Below are positions 1 to 9,134 of a stretch of 64,000 bases of DNA, piece after piece. The DNA lies in assembly GCA_963542545.1 (NCBI GenBank), contig CAUTWO010000002.1, forward strand, positions 103,133 through 167,132, given 5' to 3'. The translations under genes were made by a program, and so were the position numbers. Numbering within the stretch: the stretch's first letter is position 1; every line of letters starts with the position of its first letter. The notes below the pieces were generated by a model. The model was not told the origin of the DNA and did not search any database. It worked only from the letters and a program-made list of their open reading frames with translations. This DNA is from CALISC01 sp963542545 (GTDB lineage Bacteria; Bacillota_I; Bacilli_A; Acholeplasmatales; Acholeplasmataceae).

Positions 1-1520
1 CCCGTGTTCATCACTTAAACTTTGAAAACGTAGAAATTAAAATTAAAGAAAAAGAACTGACAACTGCAGAAAACGTCGGGATTTCTCTACTTTCTTTCCA
101 CGTTGCTCCGGGTGCTCAAATTGACCATATTGCTTTTAAAAATATCTCTTTTTCAGATAAGTTTAAACGCTCATCTTCTATTCAAAGAAGTTACAACATC
201 TCACTGGTTGCCTACAAATCAGAAGGCACCATCAGCCACATCAAAGCCGAAGATATTAACTTTGAGTTAAATGTAGACATTACCGCGGTTTACGACTTTT
301 TCCCAAGACTTTCGGTGTCAACTTTGGCATACCAAATCGGAGTTAACGCAAAAGTGAGTGACATTACTGTTAAAAACGCTAAATACACAATTAACTCAAC
401 TTACTTTGCGCGTGGTGACGTTTCACCGGCTAACGACTATAATTTCTATGTAGACGGCCTTGCACACTCTATCGCTCAGACCGACCAGGCTATTGAAAAC
501 GTTGACCTGGATTTTGTTGGAAAAATTAACATAAACTCAAACAATGTCCCAGTTCCTGAAAACCAAGACTATGTTTTTTACACAGGAAATGCAGGTGAAG
601 AGCAAGTTCACCTTTATAAAATCAACAAAAACTACACAGTTGAAAGACTTCGTAAAAACACATACCACGTCAAAGATCCGAACGCTCGCTATGTTCTTGC
701 TTTTAAAAACTACTCAGAAAAAGAAAAAATGTCTTTAGACCATTTTTGGCTAAACTCAGTTGAAAAGAACAAATCTTCTCTTAACTTCGTTGAACCAGGT
801 AAGTTAGAGTCCAAAGACTTATTTGACTTGCCAAACGGCGAAGCTTCTCGCGAAATCACCGGAATTTATCAAAAGAGCTACGCTAAGTTCTTAGTATTAG
901 ATAAAGACGCCAAAGGTCACATGGCCTTTGATATCTCAAAAGAAGGCGCTCAATTCGACAAAGGTGTGCGTTTGTATAAAAACAACTCAATGTACGAACT
1001 GGCTAAAGACAACCCAACTAAACCACTTCAAGACAACTCAAACTACTATTTGTTTCCGTATGGCGCTAAAGTTAAATTAACTTTAAAGAAAAATCGTTTT
1101 AACACCCACATTGTTGGTTTTAGAACCACTGAAATGAGGGGCGAGACTGAGCAGTATTCAGCAGACACTTACCATTTATTTAAAGCAACTGAGCAAGGTG
1201 AATATACAACTGAACTTACTATGTTTAAGGACTACAAAATCTATACACTGAGTGCAAACCATGTCAACCACTCGCTTTCTGGAATTTCTGCAGACTCATC
1301 TCCTATCAATCAATTTAACAACGTGAAAGTTAAAGGCAAACTTATTTACAACGGAAATGGACTAACTCCAAACGTCTATAAGTTAAATATTGCAGAAGGA
1401 CTAAACCACAAAGGCTACAGTCAAAGCGGAGTAACTAGCACGATAACTGTTGAAAAAACTGTCAAACCGCTGGTTAAAGACGTCAACAAATACGAATACA
1501 CAATTCAGGAAAAGAAATAA
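1..1520 (+). CDS. Partial surface protein, unrecognised (5' end outside window)
   Basis: The reading frame is open from base 3, so the gene begins before the window; the GTG at 315 is only an internal codon. About 505 residues are visible, ending at TAA 1518-1520. The N-terminal part has recurring short strand-like units (HLNFENVEIKI, HIAFKNISFS, HIKAEDINFEL, DITVKNAKYTI), which suggests a beta-helix or beta-sandwich exported protein. The visible part has no membrane segment and no catalytic motif. It is followed by a clear intrinsic terminator, so it ends its transcript. I do not recognise the family; an extracellular location is inferred from the repeat character and from its surface-protein neighbours. 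Confidence 0.75.
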   Translation, partial: RVHHLNFENVEIKIKEKELTTAENVGISLLSFHVAPGAQIDHIAFKNISFSDKFKRSSSIQRSYNISLVAYKSEGTISHIKAEDINFELNVDITAVYDFFPRLSVSTLAYQIGVNAKVSDITVKNAKYTINSTYFARGDVSPANDYNFYVDGLAHSIAQTDQAIENVDLDFVGKININSNNVPVPENQDYVFYTGNAGEEQVHLYKINKNYTVERLRKNTYHVKDPNARYVLAFKNYSEKEKMSLDHFWLNSVEKNKSSLNFVEPGKLESKDLFDLPNGEASREITGIYQKSYAKFLVLDKDAKGHMAFDISKEGAQFDKGVRLYKNNSMYELAKDNPTKPLQDNSNYYLFPYGAKVKLTLKKNRFNTHIVGFRTTEMRGETEQYSADTYHLFKATEQGEYTTELTMFKDYKIYTLSANHVNHSLSGISADSSPINQFNNVKVKGKLIYNGNGLTPNVYKLNIAEGLNHKGYSQSGVTSTITVEKTVKPLVKDVNKYEYTIQEKK

Positions 1521-1532
1521 ATTCATATCTTT

Positions 1533-1562
1533 AAAAAAGAGGCCAATGCCTCTTTTTTTTAT
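1533..1562 (+). terminator. Rho-independent terminator
   Basis: A GAGGC/GCCTC stem extended by A-U pairs around a CAAT loop is followed by a run of eight T. It lies 13 bases after the stop codon of the preceding surface-protein gene. Confidence 0.9.
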
Positions 1563-1604
1563 TTGTTTTAAGTAATTTTATTTAAGGTAAATAAATATAT
1601 TTTG

Positions 1605-3113
1605 ATGATAAAAAAACAGATATTCATAAAAACAATTTTAATAACAATTTTGGCCTTATTTTCTCTGTTAATGCTTTCGGCAAGTAAAGGAATAGAACAA
1701 AACTCTAAGCCTGATTTTGAACTTAAGGTTATAAATAAATCAGACATTTCATATCGCTTTTTGGACAAAAATAGACTCGTAAGTTCTGAGTTTATAAATC
1801 CAGAAATACTCTATGTCTACTTTAAATCTACTGAGCATCGCCAAGAATTTATTGACAAAACTAGCAACGAAACAGACTTAAAAAAAATAGAGTTTATTAA
1901 AATTAAATCAGAAACAGTTGAAGTTGGCTTGCAGACAATTAAGTACGAAAACTCACTTGAACTGATTTTTGTTTCCAAAAATAGCGTTAGAAAACTAATG
2001 TTATTTTTACAAGACTTAGATGTCTTTCCTGAAATTACTGTTAAAGAAAACGAAACGATTTACTTTACCTATTTTGATTTAAATCAACTTAAATATTTAA
2101 TTCGTAAACACTACAAAATTTCGAATAATTTTGATTTAGAAATTGATGCAAACAAAGTATCAGATTTTAACAAAAACCTTTTTAATAAACTTTTACTTAA
2201 CTTTTACTTAACTAATTTATTTGGTGAAAAAAGTGAATATAAAGTTAATGTTATGCCAGTTAAAGATAGTGAAAATATCTTTAAAATCAACAACAATTTT
2301 ATTGATTTTGAATACTTTAAAATAGCCTTAAATGGCGATTTAAAATTGAATAAGCTCAATTTCAATTTCATTGTAGATAAAAATAATTTACCTGTAAATA
2401 CAAAAATTATAAACGAACAAAAACTTACTATAAATTTAAGCAAAGAAGTATATTTTGATTTACATAATTTTGATGTTTCTTTCATTTATATCAAAATAAA
2501 TAAATACAAACATTTGATTTTCTTAAAGGAAAACGAAAGCACCGAAAACATTTTTAAGTTACTTAAGCATTTAAAGCTTAACAACTTTTCTCTAAATAAT
2601 GAATTTAAACAAGAAATTACATTAAATGATGATTTCAATAGTTTAACTATTAGAAAAACTAATTTGATAAATGAAGCGTCAAAAGTAACTATTGATTATA
2701 AAGCAGAGTTAGAAAAGGAAAGTAACAAATTAAACAGGACTACATTTGATAGCACGCTTACTTTAGATGAACTTAAAAAAAGTGTACTAAAACATCTTTC
2801 TAATAAAACAATAGATGTAAAAATCATTTCTAAAAACTCAGAGCAAGGTCGGTTTGTTTGTGAGTTTTTTGATACTAAAAAACCAGATATAAAAGTAAAG
2901 AAAACTTTGTATTTCAAAAACACACAAATAGATAATAACAATACAAATGACACAGAAAAACAAGAACACGCAAGTAAAAAAGATAAAAATAACTTATTTT
3001 TAAAGTATAAAATACCTTTCATAATCGCGTTATTAGTCAGTTTCACATTTTGTTTTACTATCTTAATTTCAGTTTTGGTTTGGAGGAAAAATAGAAATGG
3101 AAAGAAAAATTAA
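1605..3113 (+). CDS. Membrane-anchored protein with N- and C-terminal hydrophobic segments, unknown
   Basis: 502 residues from ATG 1605; a TTG three bases upstream is an alternative start. A weak AAGG lies about 14 bases upstream. Residues about 6-26 (IFIKTILITILALFSLLMLS) form a signal or membrane segment. Residues about 470-493 form a second one, followed by a basic tail (WRKNRNGKKN), so most of the protein is probably outside with a short cytoplasmic C-terminus. The ectodomain is Lys/Asn/Phe-rich with no motif I recognise and no lipobox cysteine. The downstream gene overlaps it by 17 bases, so the two are probably translationally coupled and may work together. Confidence 0.8.
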   Translation: MIKKQIFIKTILITILALFSLLMLSASKGIEQNSKPDFELKVINKSDISYRFLDKNRLVSSEFINPEILYVYFKSTEHRQEFIDKTSNETDLKKIEFIKIKSETVEVGLQTIKYENSLELIFVSKNSVRKLMLFLQDLDVFPEITVKENETIYFTYFDLNQLKYLIRKHYKISNNFDLEIDANKVSDFNKNLFNKLLLNFYLTNLFGEKSEYKVNVMPVKDSENIFKINNNFIDFEYFKIALNGDLKLNKLNFNFIVDKNNLPVNTKIINEQKLTINLSKEVYFDLHNFDVSFIYIKINKYKHLIFLKENESTENIFKLLKHLKLNNFSLNNEFKQEITLNDDFNSLTIRKTNLINEASKVTIDYKAELEKESNKLNRTTFDSTLTLDELKKSVLKHLSNKTIDVKIISKNSEQGRFVCEFFDTKKPDIKVKKTLYFKNTQIDNNNTNDTEKQEHASKKDKNNLFLKYKIPFIIALLVSFTFCFTILISVLVWRKNRNGKKN

Positions 3114-5637
3114 ACTATTTATAACAGTTATATTTTTATTTTTTTTATTAGGTTTATTTTTTTCAAACTCTATATATAATAACAAAACAGTTAAAAGTAC
3201 AGTTAATTTAAAGAGACAAAATCGACCCAGACCTAATAAACCGCCAATACACAACGAAAAGAGTTATTCTGTATTTTTTGAAGGAGTCCCAATTATAAAA
3301 GGGGATAAATTAGAAAATAAAGATACTTTACTTAAAAACGGATACATTTTAAGAATCAAGCATCACAGTTTTTCCCGTTTCTATAACTATCAATATACAA
3401 AAAATAACGGAAATAAAATAAAACCAGAAAACACAAATATTTCACTTTTATTTTTATCAAACTCAAAATTGTATTTAGATGTTTCTATAGGTAATAAAAA
3501 AATAGAACTTGACGAAAATAAAATTATTTATCATAGACACGAATATATCAAAATAGATAAAAATGAAAGTTATCAAATAATTCAAAGCGCCACAAAAGTC
3601 AAAGTAGAAGACCTAAATACTAAAGACATAAAGAAACAAATTTTAAATTATAACGATTTTGATTTATCTGATTGGACAATTGATTATAAAAACTCTAGTT
3701 TTTTTAATCTAAACAGCGCAAGAATATATGAAAATTTTTATCAAGACACAGATAAAGACATTAGACAAAGTAAATTCATTTCTTTTAAAAAAGACAGCAG
3801 ATATTTGTTTTTCTTTTTTAGACTCGATACAGAAGCGTTTGACAGTAACAAAATAAACAAAATAAGTTTAAATGAAGATGTATTTGAATCAGAAGAGAAT
3901 TCAATTAAAACAAATTATCAAAAATATATAGCGACTTTTTCACTACTCACAGAAATAAATGAAAACCGAATTGACTTCGAAAAAGCAATCTTAAAAAGAT
4001 TTAAAAGAGACGACAGACAGTTTTTACTTGTTGTCTACGGTAATATTTTTAAGATTGTGCAACTAGAAATTGGTTCTTTAAATAAAGACTTTGAAACTTT
4101 TGTGGAATTGGTTGAACTTAATACCATAAATGAAATTAACTTATTTAAAAAAGATAAAATTGTATTCACTCTAGCTGAGATTAAAAAGACTTTTGAAAAA
4201 TTCATTTCCAACTATCATATTGATGAATTAGAACTTTTAAATCAATTAACCAAATTAAATACACATAACGAAACAATTGAACTTAATTTTTACACGAAAA
4301 ATAACTCAACAAAACAAATTTTAAAAACCTTAAAATTAAAACTCAAAGTAGCAAAAGAAATTGATAAACTAGACCTAACTTTTAAAACCAATAACAATTA
4401 CTTTATTGCAGACGACAAGAAGATAACATCAATTAGTTCAGATGAACTCAAAAAGAAAACCTTCAGACACTCTGCAACAACTTTAAATGGTTCTGAAACG
4501 ACACTTTATACTGGTTTTGAAACCGATATAAACTCAGTTATTGCAACAATTAAAGGACAACTTAAGAATATTTTTAATGAAAAAGAATACGAAATTTACA
4601 ACTTAGAAGATAAAAATGGTAACTTTTTATTTTCAATTCAAAAACTTAGTACTGGCGAAGTTAGAGTTTTCAGGGTAAAAGTTAGGCGAATAAGTCCCGT
4701 TTCTGATTTTTATGAACTAAATAGATTATTTATGTTTTACTACTATCAAACTGAACATAATATTCAAGAAGTTCTAAATTACTTTAATTCAAAAACCAAT
4801 ATTTTAAAAAATTTAAACTTAGAAATTCTTAATTACACTGAGCTAAACACAGAAATCAACAAATTAAAAGTAAGCCCTTATGCTTACAAAAAGTTGAAAC
4901 TGAGTCTTCAAGACAAGTATTCAAATATATATACTGTCTCTTTTTTTGCAGAAATTAGATATGGAGACGGCGAACCTGTCAAAATTTCAGATAGTTATGT
5001 AGATTCTATGCATACAAGGTTCTTTATGTCTTCAAATTTAGCATTTTCAAATGCTACAGCTGACTTATTTGGTTCATATGACTTAAAAAATGTAAATCAA
5101 AATCTAAGACAATGGTTTGATAAGGAAAGCGAAGATTTTACCTTAAGCGAATTAAACAAAACTTTTAAAGTCACTTATAACTTCTTTAAAAAGGATTATT
5201 TAGCGCTGCAAACCAATTCAAAAACTTATCTACTTTATTTAAATAACAGTTTAGATTACTCAGAACAAGAAATGCAGTCAATTTTTAGTAATATTTTTGG
5301 TAAAAATATCACAAAAATTGAAAAAAACCAAGACAATTCTTATTCTATTTGTTTGAATAATTTCCGTGAGAAATACACCATCTGTTTAAAGCATTCTAGT
5401 AAGTTAAGCAGATATAGAGTAAGTAATGAAATTATGAAAGAAAGAATTTCTCAACTTTTTAAAACTGCTTCAGAAACTAATGAAAATGCACAAAAACTCA
5501 TTCAAACTCTTGAAAATTTACTCAAAAATGTTCCTGAATTAAAAATTAGTAAAGAAAATACTGGTAATTCCGCTATTATTTTAAAAATTTATTCTACTTT
5601 AAATAAAGAAATTTATAAAACTTTTACGATAGTTTAA
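3097..5637 (+). CDS. Large anchored extracellular protein, unknown
   Basis: 846 residues. The start ATG 3097 is supported by GGAGG 9-14 bases upstream, inside the 3' end of the preceding gene. Residues about 5-25 (KLFITVIFLFFLLGLFFSN) are a single N-terminal membrane segment; the rest is hydrophilic, very rich in Lys, Asn, Ile and Phe, and presumably outside the cell. There is no lipobox, sortase motif or enzymatic signature that I can see. The C-terminal part contains helical, possibly coiled-coil stretches (about 800-830). It pairs with the upstream anchored protein by overlap; both are more AT-rich than the housekeeping genes to the right. Confidence 0.8.
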   Translation: MERKIKLFITVIFLFFLLGLFFSNSIYNNKTVKSTVNLKRQNRPRPNKPPIHNEKSYSVFFEGVPIIKGDKLENKDTLLKNGYILRIKHHSFSRFYNYQYTKNNGNKIKPENTNISLLFLSNSKLYLDVSIGNKKIELDENKIIYHRHEYIKIDKNESYQIIQSATKVKVEDLNTKDIKKQILNYNDFDLSDWTIDYKNSSFFNLNSARIYENFYQDTDKDIRQSKFISFKKDSRYLFFFFRLDTEAFDSNKINKISLNEDVFESEENSIKTNYQKYIATFSLLTEINENRIDFEKAILKRFKRDDRQFLLVVYGNIFKIVQLEIGSLNKDFETFVELVELNTINEINLFKKDKIVFTLAEIKKTFEKFISNYHIDELELLNQLTKLNTHNETIELNFYTKNNSTKQILKTLKLKLKVAKEIDKLDLTFKTNNNYFIADDKKITSISSDELKKKTFRHSATTLNGSETTLYTGFETDINSVIATIKGQLKNIFNEKEYEIYNLEDKNGNFLFSIQKLSTGEVRVFRVKVRRISPVSDFYELNRLFMFYYYQTEHNIQEVLNYFNSKTNILKNLNLEILNYTELNTEINKLKVSPYAYKKLKLSLQDKYSNIYTVSFFAEIRYGDGEPVKISDSYVDSMHTRFFMSSNLAFSNATADLFGSYDLKNVNQNLRQWFDKESEDFTLSELNKTFKVTYNFFKKDYLALQTNSKTYLLYLNNSLDYSEQEMQSIFSNIFGKNITKIEKNQDNSYSICLNNFREKYTICLKHSSKLSRYRVSNEIMKERISQLFKTASETNENAQKLIQTLENLLKNVPELKISKENTGNSAIILKIYSTLNKEIYKTFTIV

Positions 5638-5670
5638 TTTCAAAAAATCAGGGATTTTTCGTTTTTGGTA

Positions 5671-5698
5671 TTGAATTTAAAAACTTTTTTGTTATACT
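5671..5698 (+). promoter_or_regulatory. Promoter of spx
   Basis: TTGAAT (5671-5676), a 16-base spacer and TATACT (5693-5698) form a sigma-A-like promoter. The -10 ends only 9 bases before the ATG of spx, so the predicted transcript start is within 2-4 bases of the start codon and no Shine-Dalgarno sequence fits. Confidence 0.65.
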
Positions 5699-5707
5699 TA
5701 CATAGAT

Positions 5708-6235
5708 ATGAAAAACGAAAAAAAAAGCAAAAAAACTGAATTAAAGATATACACTACTCCGTCTTGCTCATCTTGCCGAAAAGCCAAAAAATGGCTAGAT
5801 AGTTTTGGAATTAAATACGATGAGGTCAATATTTTGGCAGGAGAAGTACAAATGTCTGACATAGATTTAATGCTTAGTTTAGCAGACGATGGCTTTGACT
5901 CAATTATTTCAACTCGCTCAAAGACCGCTAGAAATGATTTTTTTGATGTAGACTCGTTTACTACTCACGAACTTAAACGTTGGATTTTGGCTAACCCTGC
6001 AATTTTAAAACGCCCAATTATTATTGAAAATGAAAAAATGCAAGTTGGCTACAACGATGAAGAAATAAGAATTTTTATTCCTAAAGACATTCGCGCAAAA
6101 ATTATGGAAAGTCCTGATTTTGAATGCGATGACTACATAAAAGAAATCAGCATTAAAGAAGTGCCTGAAAAGAAAACTCAAGAAATTCCCACTATTAAAC
6201 TAGAAGTCACTGACTTTAGCGAAGTTTCAATTTAA
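5708..6235 (+). CDS. spx: Spx/ArsC-family transcriptional regulator
   Basis: Thioredoxin-like fold protein of the ArsC/Spx family. In Bacillota, Spx binds the RNA polymerase alpha C-terminal domain and redirects transcription under thiol stress. Residues 20-23 give the redox CSSC switch (C20, C23) followed by RKA, and residues about 98-122 carry the Spx-type RPIII...VGYNDEEIRIFIP motif. At 175 residues it is about 45 longer than the usual ~131; the acidic C-terminal extension (from about residue 135) has no known role. It is monocistronic, driven by its own promoter. Its end overlaps the convergent chromate-transporter gene by 9 bases. Confidence 0.87.
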   Translation: MKNEKKSKKTELKIYTTPSCSSCRKAKKWLDSFGIKYDEVNILAGEVQMSDIDLMLSLADDGFDSIISTRSKTARNDFFDVDSFTTHELKRWILANPAILKRPIIIENEKMQVGYNDEEIRIFIPKDIRAKIMESPDFECDDYIKEISIKEVPEKKTQEIPTIKLEVTDFSEVSI

Positions 6236-6814
6236 ATTTAATACCGTTAACAATAGGCCACTAAAACCAGAAAGCAAAATTACTAAAACTGGGTGCAGTG
6301 GTCTTTTTTTACGGCTGAAATTCTCCCAAAGTAGACTTATTAAAAAGACCAACAAAAATATCAAAATTCTAAAAGCATTGGCTTTGAAGTTGAAAATTAG
6401 TAAACTATTCACATCAAAGAAAACTTTTAAAGAAATTTTAATTGCTGCTGTAAAAATAAAGGCAATCGCTGCTGGTTTTAAAAAAGAAATTGCTCTTTTT
6501 ATGTAAAGATTTTGATTTAACATGTTGCTACTAGTAATGTATAAAATGATTAAAAATGATGGTAAGACTATCGCTAGGTTAAGCAAAGCAGCACCAAGAA
6601 TTCCGTATTGTTCAAAGCCAATGTAGGTCGCTATATTGACAGCAAAAGCCCCTGGTGTACTTTCAGAAATCCCGATAAAAGTATAAAGTTCATCGCTGTC
6701 TATGTATCCGCGTTTTGTAAGTTCAAAGTTCAAAAGTGGAATCATGGCGTATCCACCACCAAAAGTAAACGCAGATATTTTTAAGAAAAGAAAAAATAAG
6801 GTCAGTATTTTCAA
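6227..6814 (-). CDS. Chromate transporter (ChrA half), second copy
   Basis: 195-residue membrane protein of the CHR family. It has one CHR domain rather than the fused two-domain form: SAFTFGGGYAMIPLL near residues 13-27, the SESTPGAFAVNIATYIG signature around residues 50-66, then four to five hydrophobic helices. The start is a TTG at 6814 that overlaps the TGA stop of the upstream partner, with AAAGGTGG just before it. Such small paired CHR proteins are expected to act as a heterodimer. Family members export chromate or other oxyanions; the real substrate here is unknown. Confidence 0.88.
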   Translation of the reverse strand: MKILTLFFLFLKISAFTFGGGYAMIPLLNFELTKRGYIDSDELYTFIGISESTPGAFAVNIATYIGFEQYGILGAALLNLAIVLPSFLIILYITSSNMLNQNLYIKRAISFLKPAAIAFIFTAAIKISLKVFFDVNSLLIFNFKANAFRILIFLLVFLISLLWENFSRKKRPLHPVLVILLSGFSGLLLTVLNLN

Positions 6815-7392
6815 AATACACCACCTTTAGATTTATTTAGTTCTTCGTTTAATTTATGGGTTGCTACTGAAATTAAAATAAGTGAAACCATTATGTAGAT
6901 TAAAGAAAGTTCGGTAAATAAAGTTAAAAACAAGCACACTAAAAAGATAGAAAAGTTAGTTAAGTTATTTAAAATCCCTTTTTGAAGTTTAATACCTGCT
7001 TTGAAAATCAGTAAAATAACTCCTGCTTTAATTCCAGTTAAAAATCCTTTTAGATAAACATTTGTGTTGTATTTCTTTAATACGAATGCTAATGAAATGA
7101 TAATTATAAAAGACGGAAGAACTACACCGATTGTTGCAAACACTGCTCCCCAAAAACCTAGTTTTTTGTGTCCTATATAAGTCGCTGCGTTAATGGCAAA
7201 CGGACCGGGCGTAGTTTCTGATACTGCTAAAAGCGTAATCATTTCATCTTTTGATAAGATTTTTTTGCGTTCACAAAGTTCATGTTCAAGAATCCCAAGC
7301 ATGACATAACCACCACCAAAGGTGATTAAACCAACTTTAAAAAATAGAATAAAAAGGCTTAATAAAGCCTTTATATTATTTATTATTTTCAT
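6811..7392 (-). CDS. Chromate transporter (ChrA half), first copy
   Basis: 193-residue single-domain CHR protein, partner of the next gene. It shows GLITFGGGYVMLGILEHEL (about residues 20-38) and SETTPGPFAINAATYIGHKKLG (about 53-74), with four to six predicted membrane helices. The start ATG 7392 lies inside the end of the upstream CYTH gene (17-base overlap), and its TGA stop overlaps the start of the second half, so the three genes form a tight operon. Chromate or sulfate-like anion transport is the family expectation; specificity cannot be read from the sequence. Confidence 0.88.
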   Translation of the reverse strand: MKIINNIKALLSLFILFFKVGLITFGGGYVMLGILEHELCERKKILSKDEMITLLAVSETTPGPFAINAATYIGHKKLGFWGAVFATIGVVLPSFIIIISLAFVLKKYNTNVYLKGFLTGIKAGVILLIFKAGIKLQKGILNNLTNFSIFLVCLFLTLFTELSLIYIMVSLILISVATHKLNEELNKSKGGVF

Positions 7393-7939
7393 TTAATTTC
7401 AGTATACGACTAGCCTTTGATTGAGATTTTTTATATTCAATTTCATTTTCTTTTAAAAACTCATCAAACTCAGCCTTACCTTTTTTTAGGCTAATTGCTT
7501 CAAATTCAAATTCATATACTTTGTTTAAATTCAGAAAACCCCAGGTTGAAAAATCTAAAAAACCAGTTCCGGTTTTATATTTAAACTCAACTCTTTTAGT
7601 CTTTAGTTTACCTTTATTACTTAAGAAAACTATAGTATCGAATTTGAACTTAAAACCTTTTTTAATAAACTTTTTTGCTTGTTCTTCGTTTAAAATTTCT
7701 GTTTTCTCTAATGTTCCATTTTTATCCGGAAACTTAACTGTCAGTTCATAAGTATTTTTATCTAAAATATGTCTGATTCTGGCAGTTTGTTTATTTTTAG
7801 TTAGTTTCATCGCAAAATCGTCAAAATAGTAATTGATTTGTGTAAATTGCTCAGCTAAATTTGCATATTTTGCCAACAATTCAGTATATTTTTGCTTGCT
7901 TAATTCAGTTTTAAATTCAATTTCTAGGTTTTCAGTCAT
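7376..7939 (-). CDS. CYTH domain protein (triphosphate tunnel metalloenzyme family)
   Basis: 187 residues. The N-terminal EIEFK (residues 6-10) is the ExExK motif of CYTH proteins. It is followed by ARIR, LTVKFPDK and late charged strands KRVEFKYKTG and YEFEFEA, as expected for the eight-stranded tunnel that binds triphosphate and divalent metal. Homologues hydrolyse inorganic tripolyphosphate or similar substrates, like Bacillus YjbK. It leads an operon with the two chromate-transporter halves, an unexplained association. There is no fused CHAD domain. Confidence 0.82.
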   Translation of the reverse strand: MTENLEIEFKTELSKQKYTELLAKYANLAEQFTQINYYFDDFAMKLTKNKQTARIRHILDKNTYELTVKFPDKNGTLEKTEILNEEQAKKFIKKGFKFKFDTIVFLSNKGKLKTKRVEFKYKTGTGFLDFSTWGFLNLNKVYEFEFEAISLKKGKAEFDEFLKENEIEYKKSQSKASRILKLNENNK

Positions 7940-7990
7940 TTTTTGCCTCTATATTTATTTTATCAATATTTTTATTTTATTTTAATCTGA

Positions 7991-8057
7991 TGCTGTAAAT
8001 TTAAATATGGAAAAAACAGCATTTTTAGCACTTGTTATGGCTGCGTTGTGCTAAAAT
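7991..8057 (+). promoter_or_regulatory. gapA promoter region with two inverted repeats
   Basis: An extended -10 (TGCTAAAAT, 8049-8057) lies upstream of a GGAGGA ribosome site (8075-8080). The -10 is overlapped by the right arm of an inverted repeat, TTAGCAC (8025-8031) and GTGCTAA (8048-8054), spaced 16 bases. A second repeat, TGCTGT (7991-7996) with ACAGCA (8016-8021), lies just upstream. The first repeat has the same outer arms as the CIRCE operator before hrcA, but with 16 rather than 13 bases between them. Confidence 0.55.
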
Positions 8058-8085
8058 TATTAGGTAATAGATATGGAGGAAAAAT

Positions 8086-9099
8086 ATGGCTATTAAAGTT
8101 GCAATTAACGGATTTGGTAGAATCGGACGTCTTGCGTTCCGCCAAATTTCTCAAAGCAAAGATTTTAAAGTTGTTGCGATTAACGACTTAACAGACGCAG
8201 AATCTCTTGCTTACCTTTTAAAATATGACACTGCTCAAGGCGGTTTCTTACAAGACAAAGTTTCTTTTAAAGAAAATAATTTAATTGTTGATGGAGTAAC
8301 AATTCCAGTTATCGCTGAGCGTGATCCTAAAAACTTACCTTGGAAAAAACTAGGTGTTGATATTGTTCTTGAATGCACAGGTCTTTTTACTTCTCAAGAA
8401 AAAGCACACTGGCACATTGAAGCAGGTGCAAGAAAAGTCTTAATTTCAGCTCCTGCAACTGGTGATGTTAAAACTATCGTTTACAATGTTAACGACAATA
8501 CACTAGACGGAAGCGAAGAAATCGTTTCAGGTGCAAGCTGCACAACTAACTGTCTTGCTCCGATTGCAAAAGTTCTTGATGATAAATTCGGTATCGTTAA
8601 AGGTTTCATGACTACTGTTCATGCTTTTACTGCTGACCAATCACTTATGGACTCTCCACACAAAAAAGGCATTTATTCTCGTCGCGGTCGTTGTGCTGCT
8701 CAAAACATCGTTCCTTCTTCAACAGGTGCTGCTAAAGCAATTTCTTTAGTACTGCCTCAACTAAAAGGTAAATTAGACGGAACTGCTCTTCGTGTTCCTA
8801 CTGTTACTGGTTCAGTTGTTGACTTAACTGTTGAACTTAAAAAATCTGTTACTCTTGAACAAATCGACGCTGCTTTCAAGGCTGCTCACTCTGAGACACT
8901 TTGCTACCAACCAGATCCAATTGTTTCATCTGACGTTATCGGCACAACTTACGGTTCTGTATATGATGCTCATACAACTCAAATTCTTGATGTTGATGGC
9001 AAACAATTAGTTAAAGTAATGTCTTGGTATGACAACGAAAACAGCTACGTTTCTCAACTTGTTCGTACTCTTAAAAAACTTGCACTTTTAACTAAATAA
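8086..9099 (+). CDS. gapA: Glyceraldehyde-3-phosphate dehydrogenase, type I
   Basis: NAD-dependent glycolytic enzyme that converts glyceraldehyde-3-phosphate, NAD and phosphate to 1,3-bisphosphoglycerate in the cytoplasm. 337 residues, the normal length. NGFGRIGR (residues 8-15) is the dinucleotide-binding start, SCTTNC has the nucleophile Cys152, and the C-terminal WYDNENSYVSQLV is typical. The start is fixed by GGAGGA five bases upstream. It is monocistronic between its own promoter region and a strong terminator. Codon choice is more T/C-ending and regular than in neighbours, as expected of a highly expressed gene. Confidence 0.97.
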   Translation: MAIKVAINGFGRIGRLAFRQISQSKDFKVVAINDLTDAESLAYLLKYDTAQGGFLQDKVSFKENNLIVDGVTIPVIAERDPKNLPWKKLGVDIVLECTGLFTSQEKAHWHIEAGARKVLISAPATGDVKTIVYNVNDNTLDGSEEIVSGASCTTNCLAPIAKVLDDKFGIVKGFMTTVHAFTADQSLMDSPHKKGIYSRRGRCAAQNIVPSSTGAAKAISLVLPQLKGKLDGTALRVPTVTGSVVDLTVELKKSVTLEQIDAAFKAAHSETLCYQPDPIVSSDVIGTTYGSVYDAHTTQILDVDGKQLVKVMSWYDNENSYVSQLVRTLKKLALLTK

Positions 9100-9134
9100 G
9101 TTAAGCCCGAGTTTATTTAATACAATACATTTTT

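Noticed and set aside
544..738. Short open frames on either strand inside larger genes (for example 544-738, 2204-2485, 16612-16944, 52586-52894)
   Set aside because: They lie wholly within better-supported genes, have no ribosome site and show no protein-family character.
5643..5660. Terminator after the 846-residue surface protein
   Set aside because: The AAAAATC/GATTTTT pairing has a 3-base loop and almost only A-U pairs, too weak to call.
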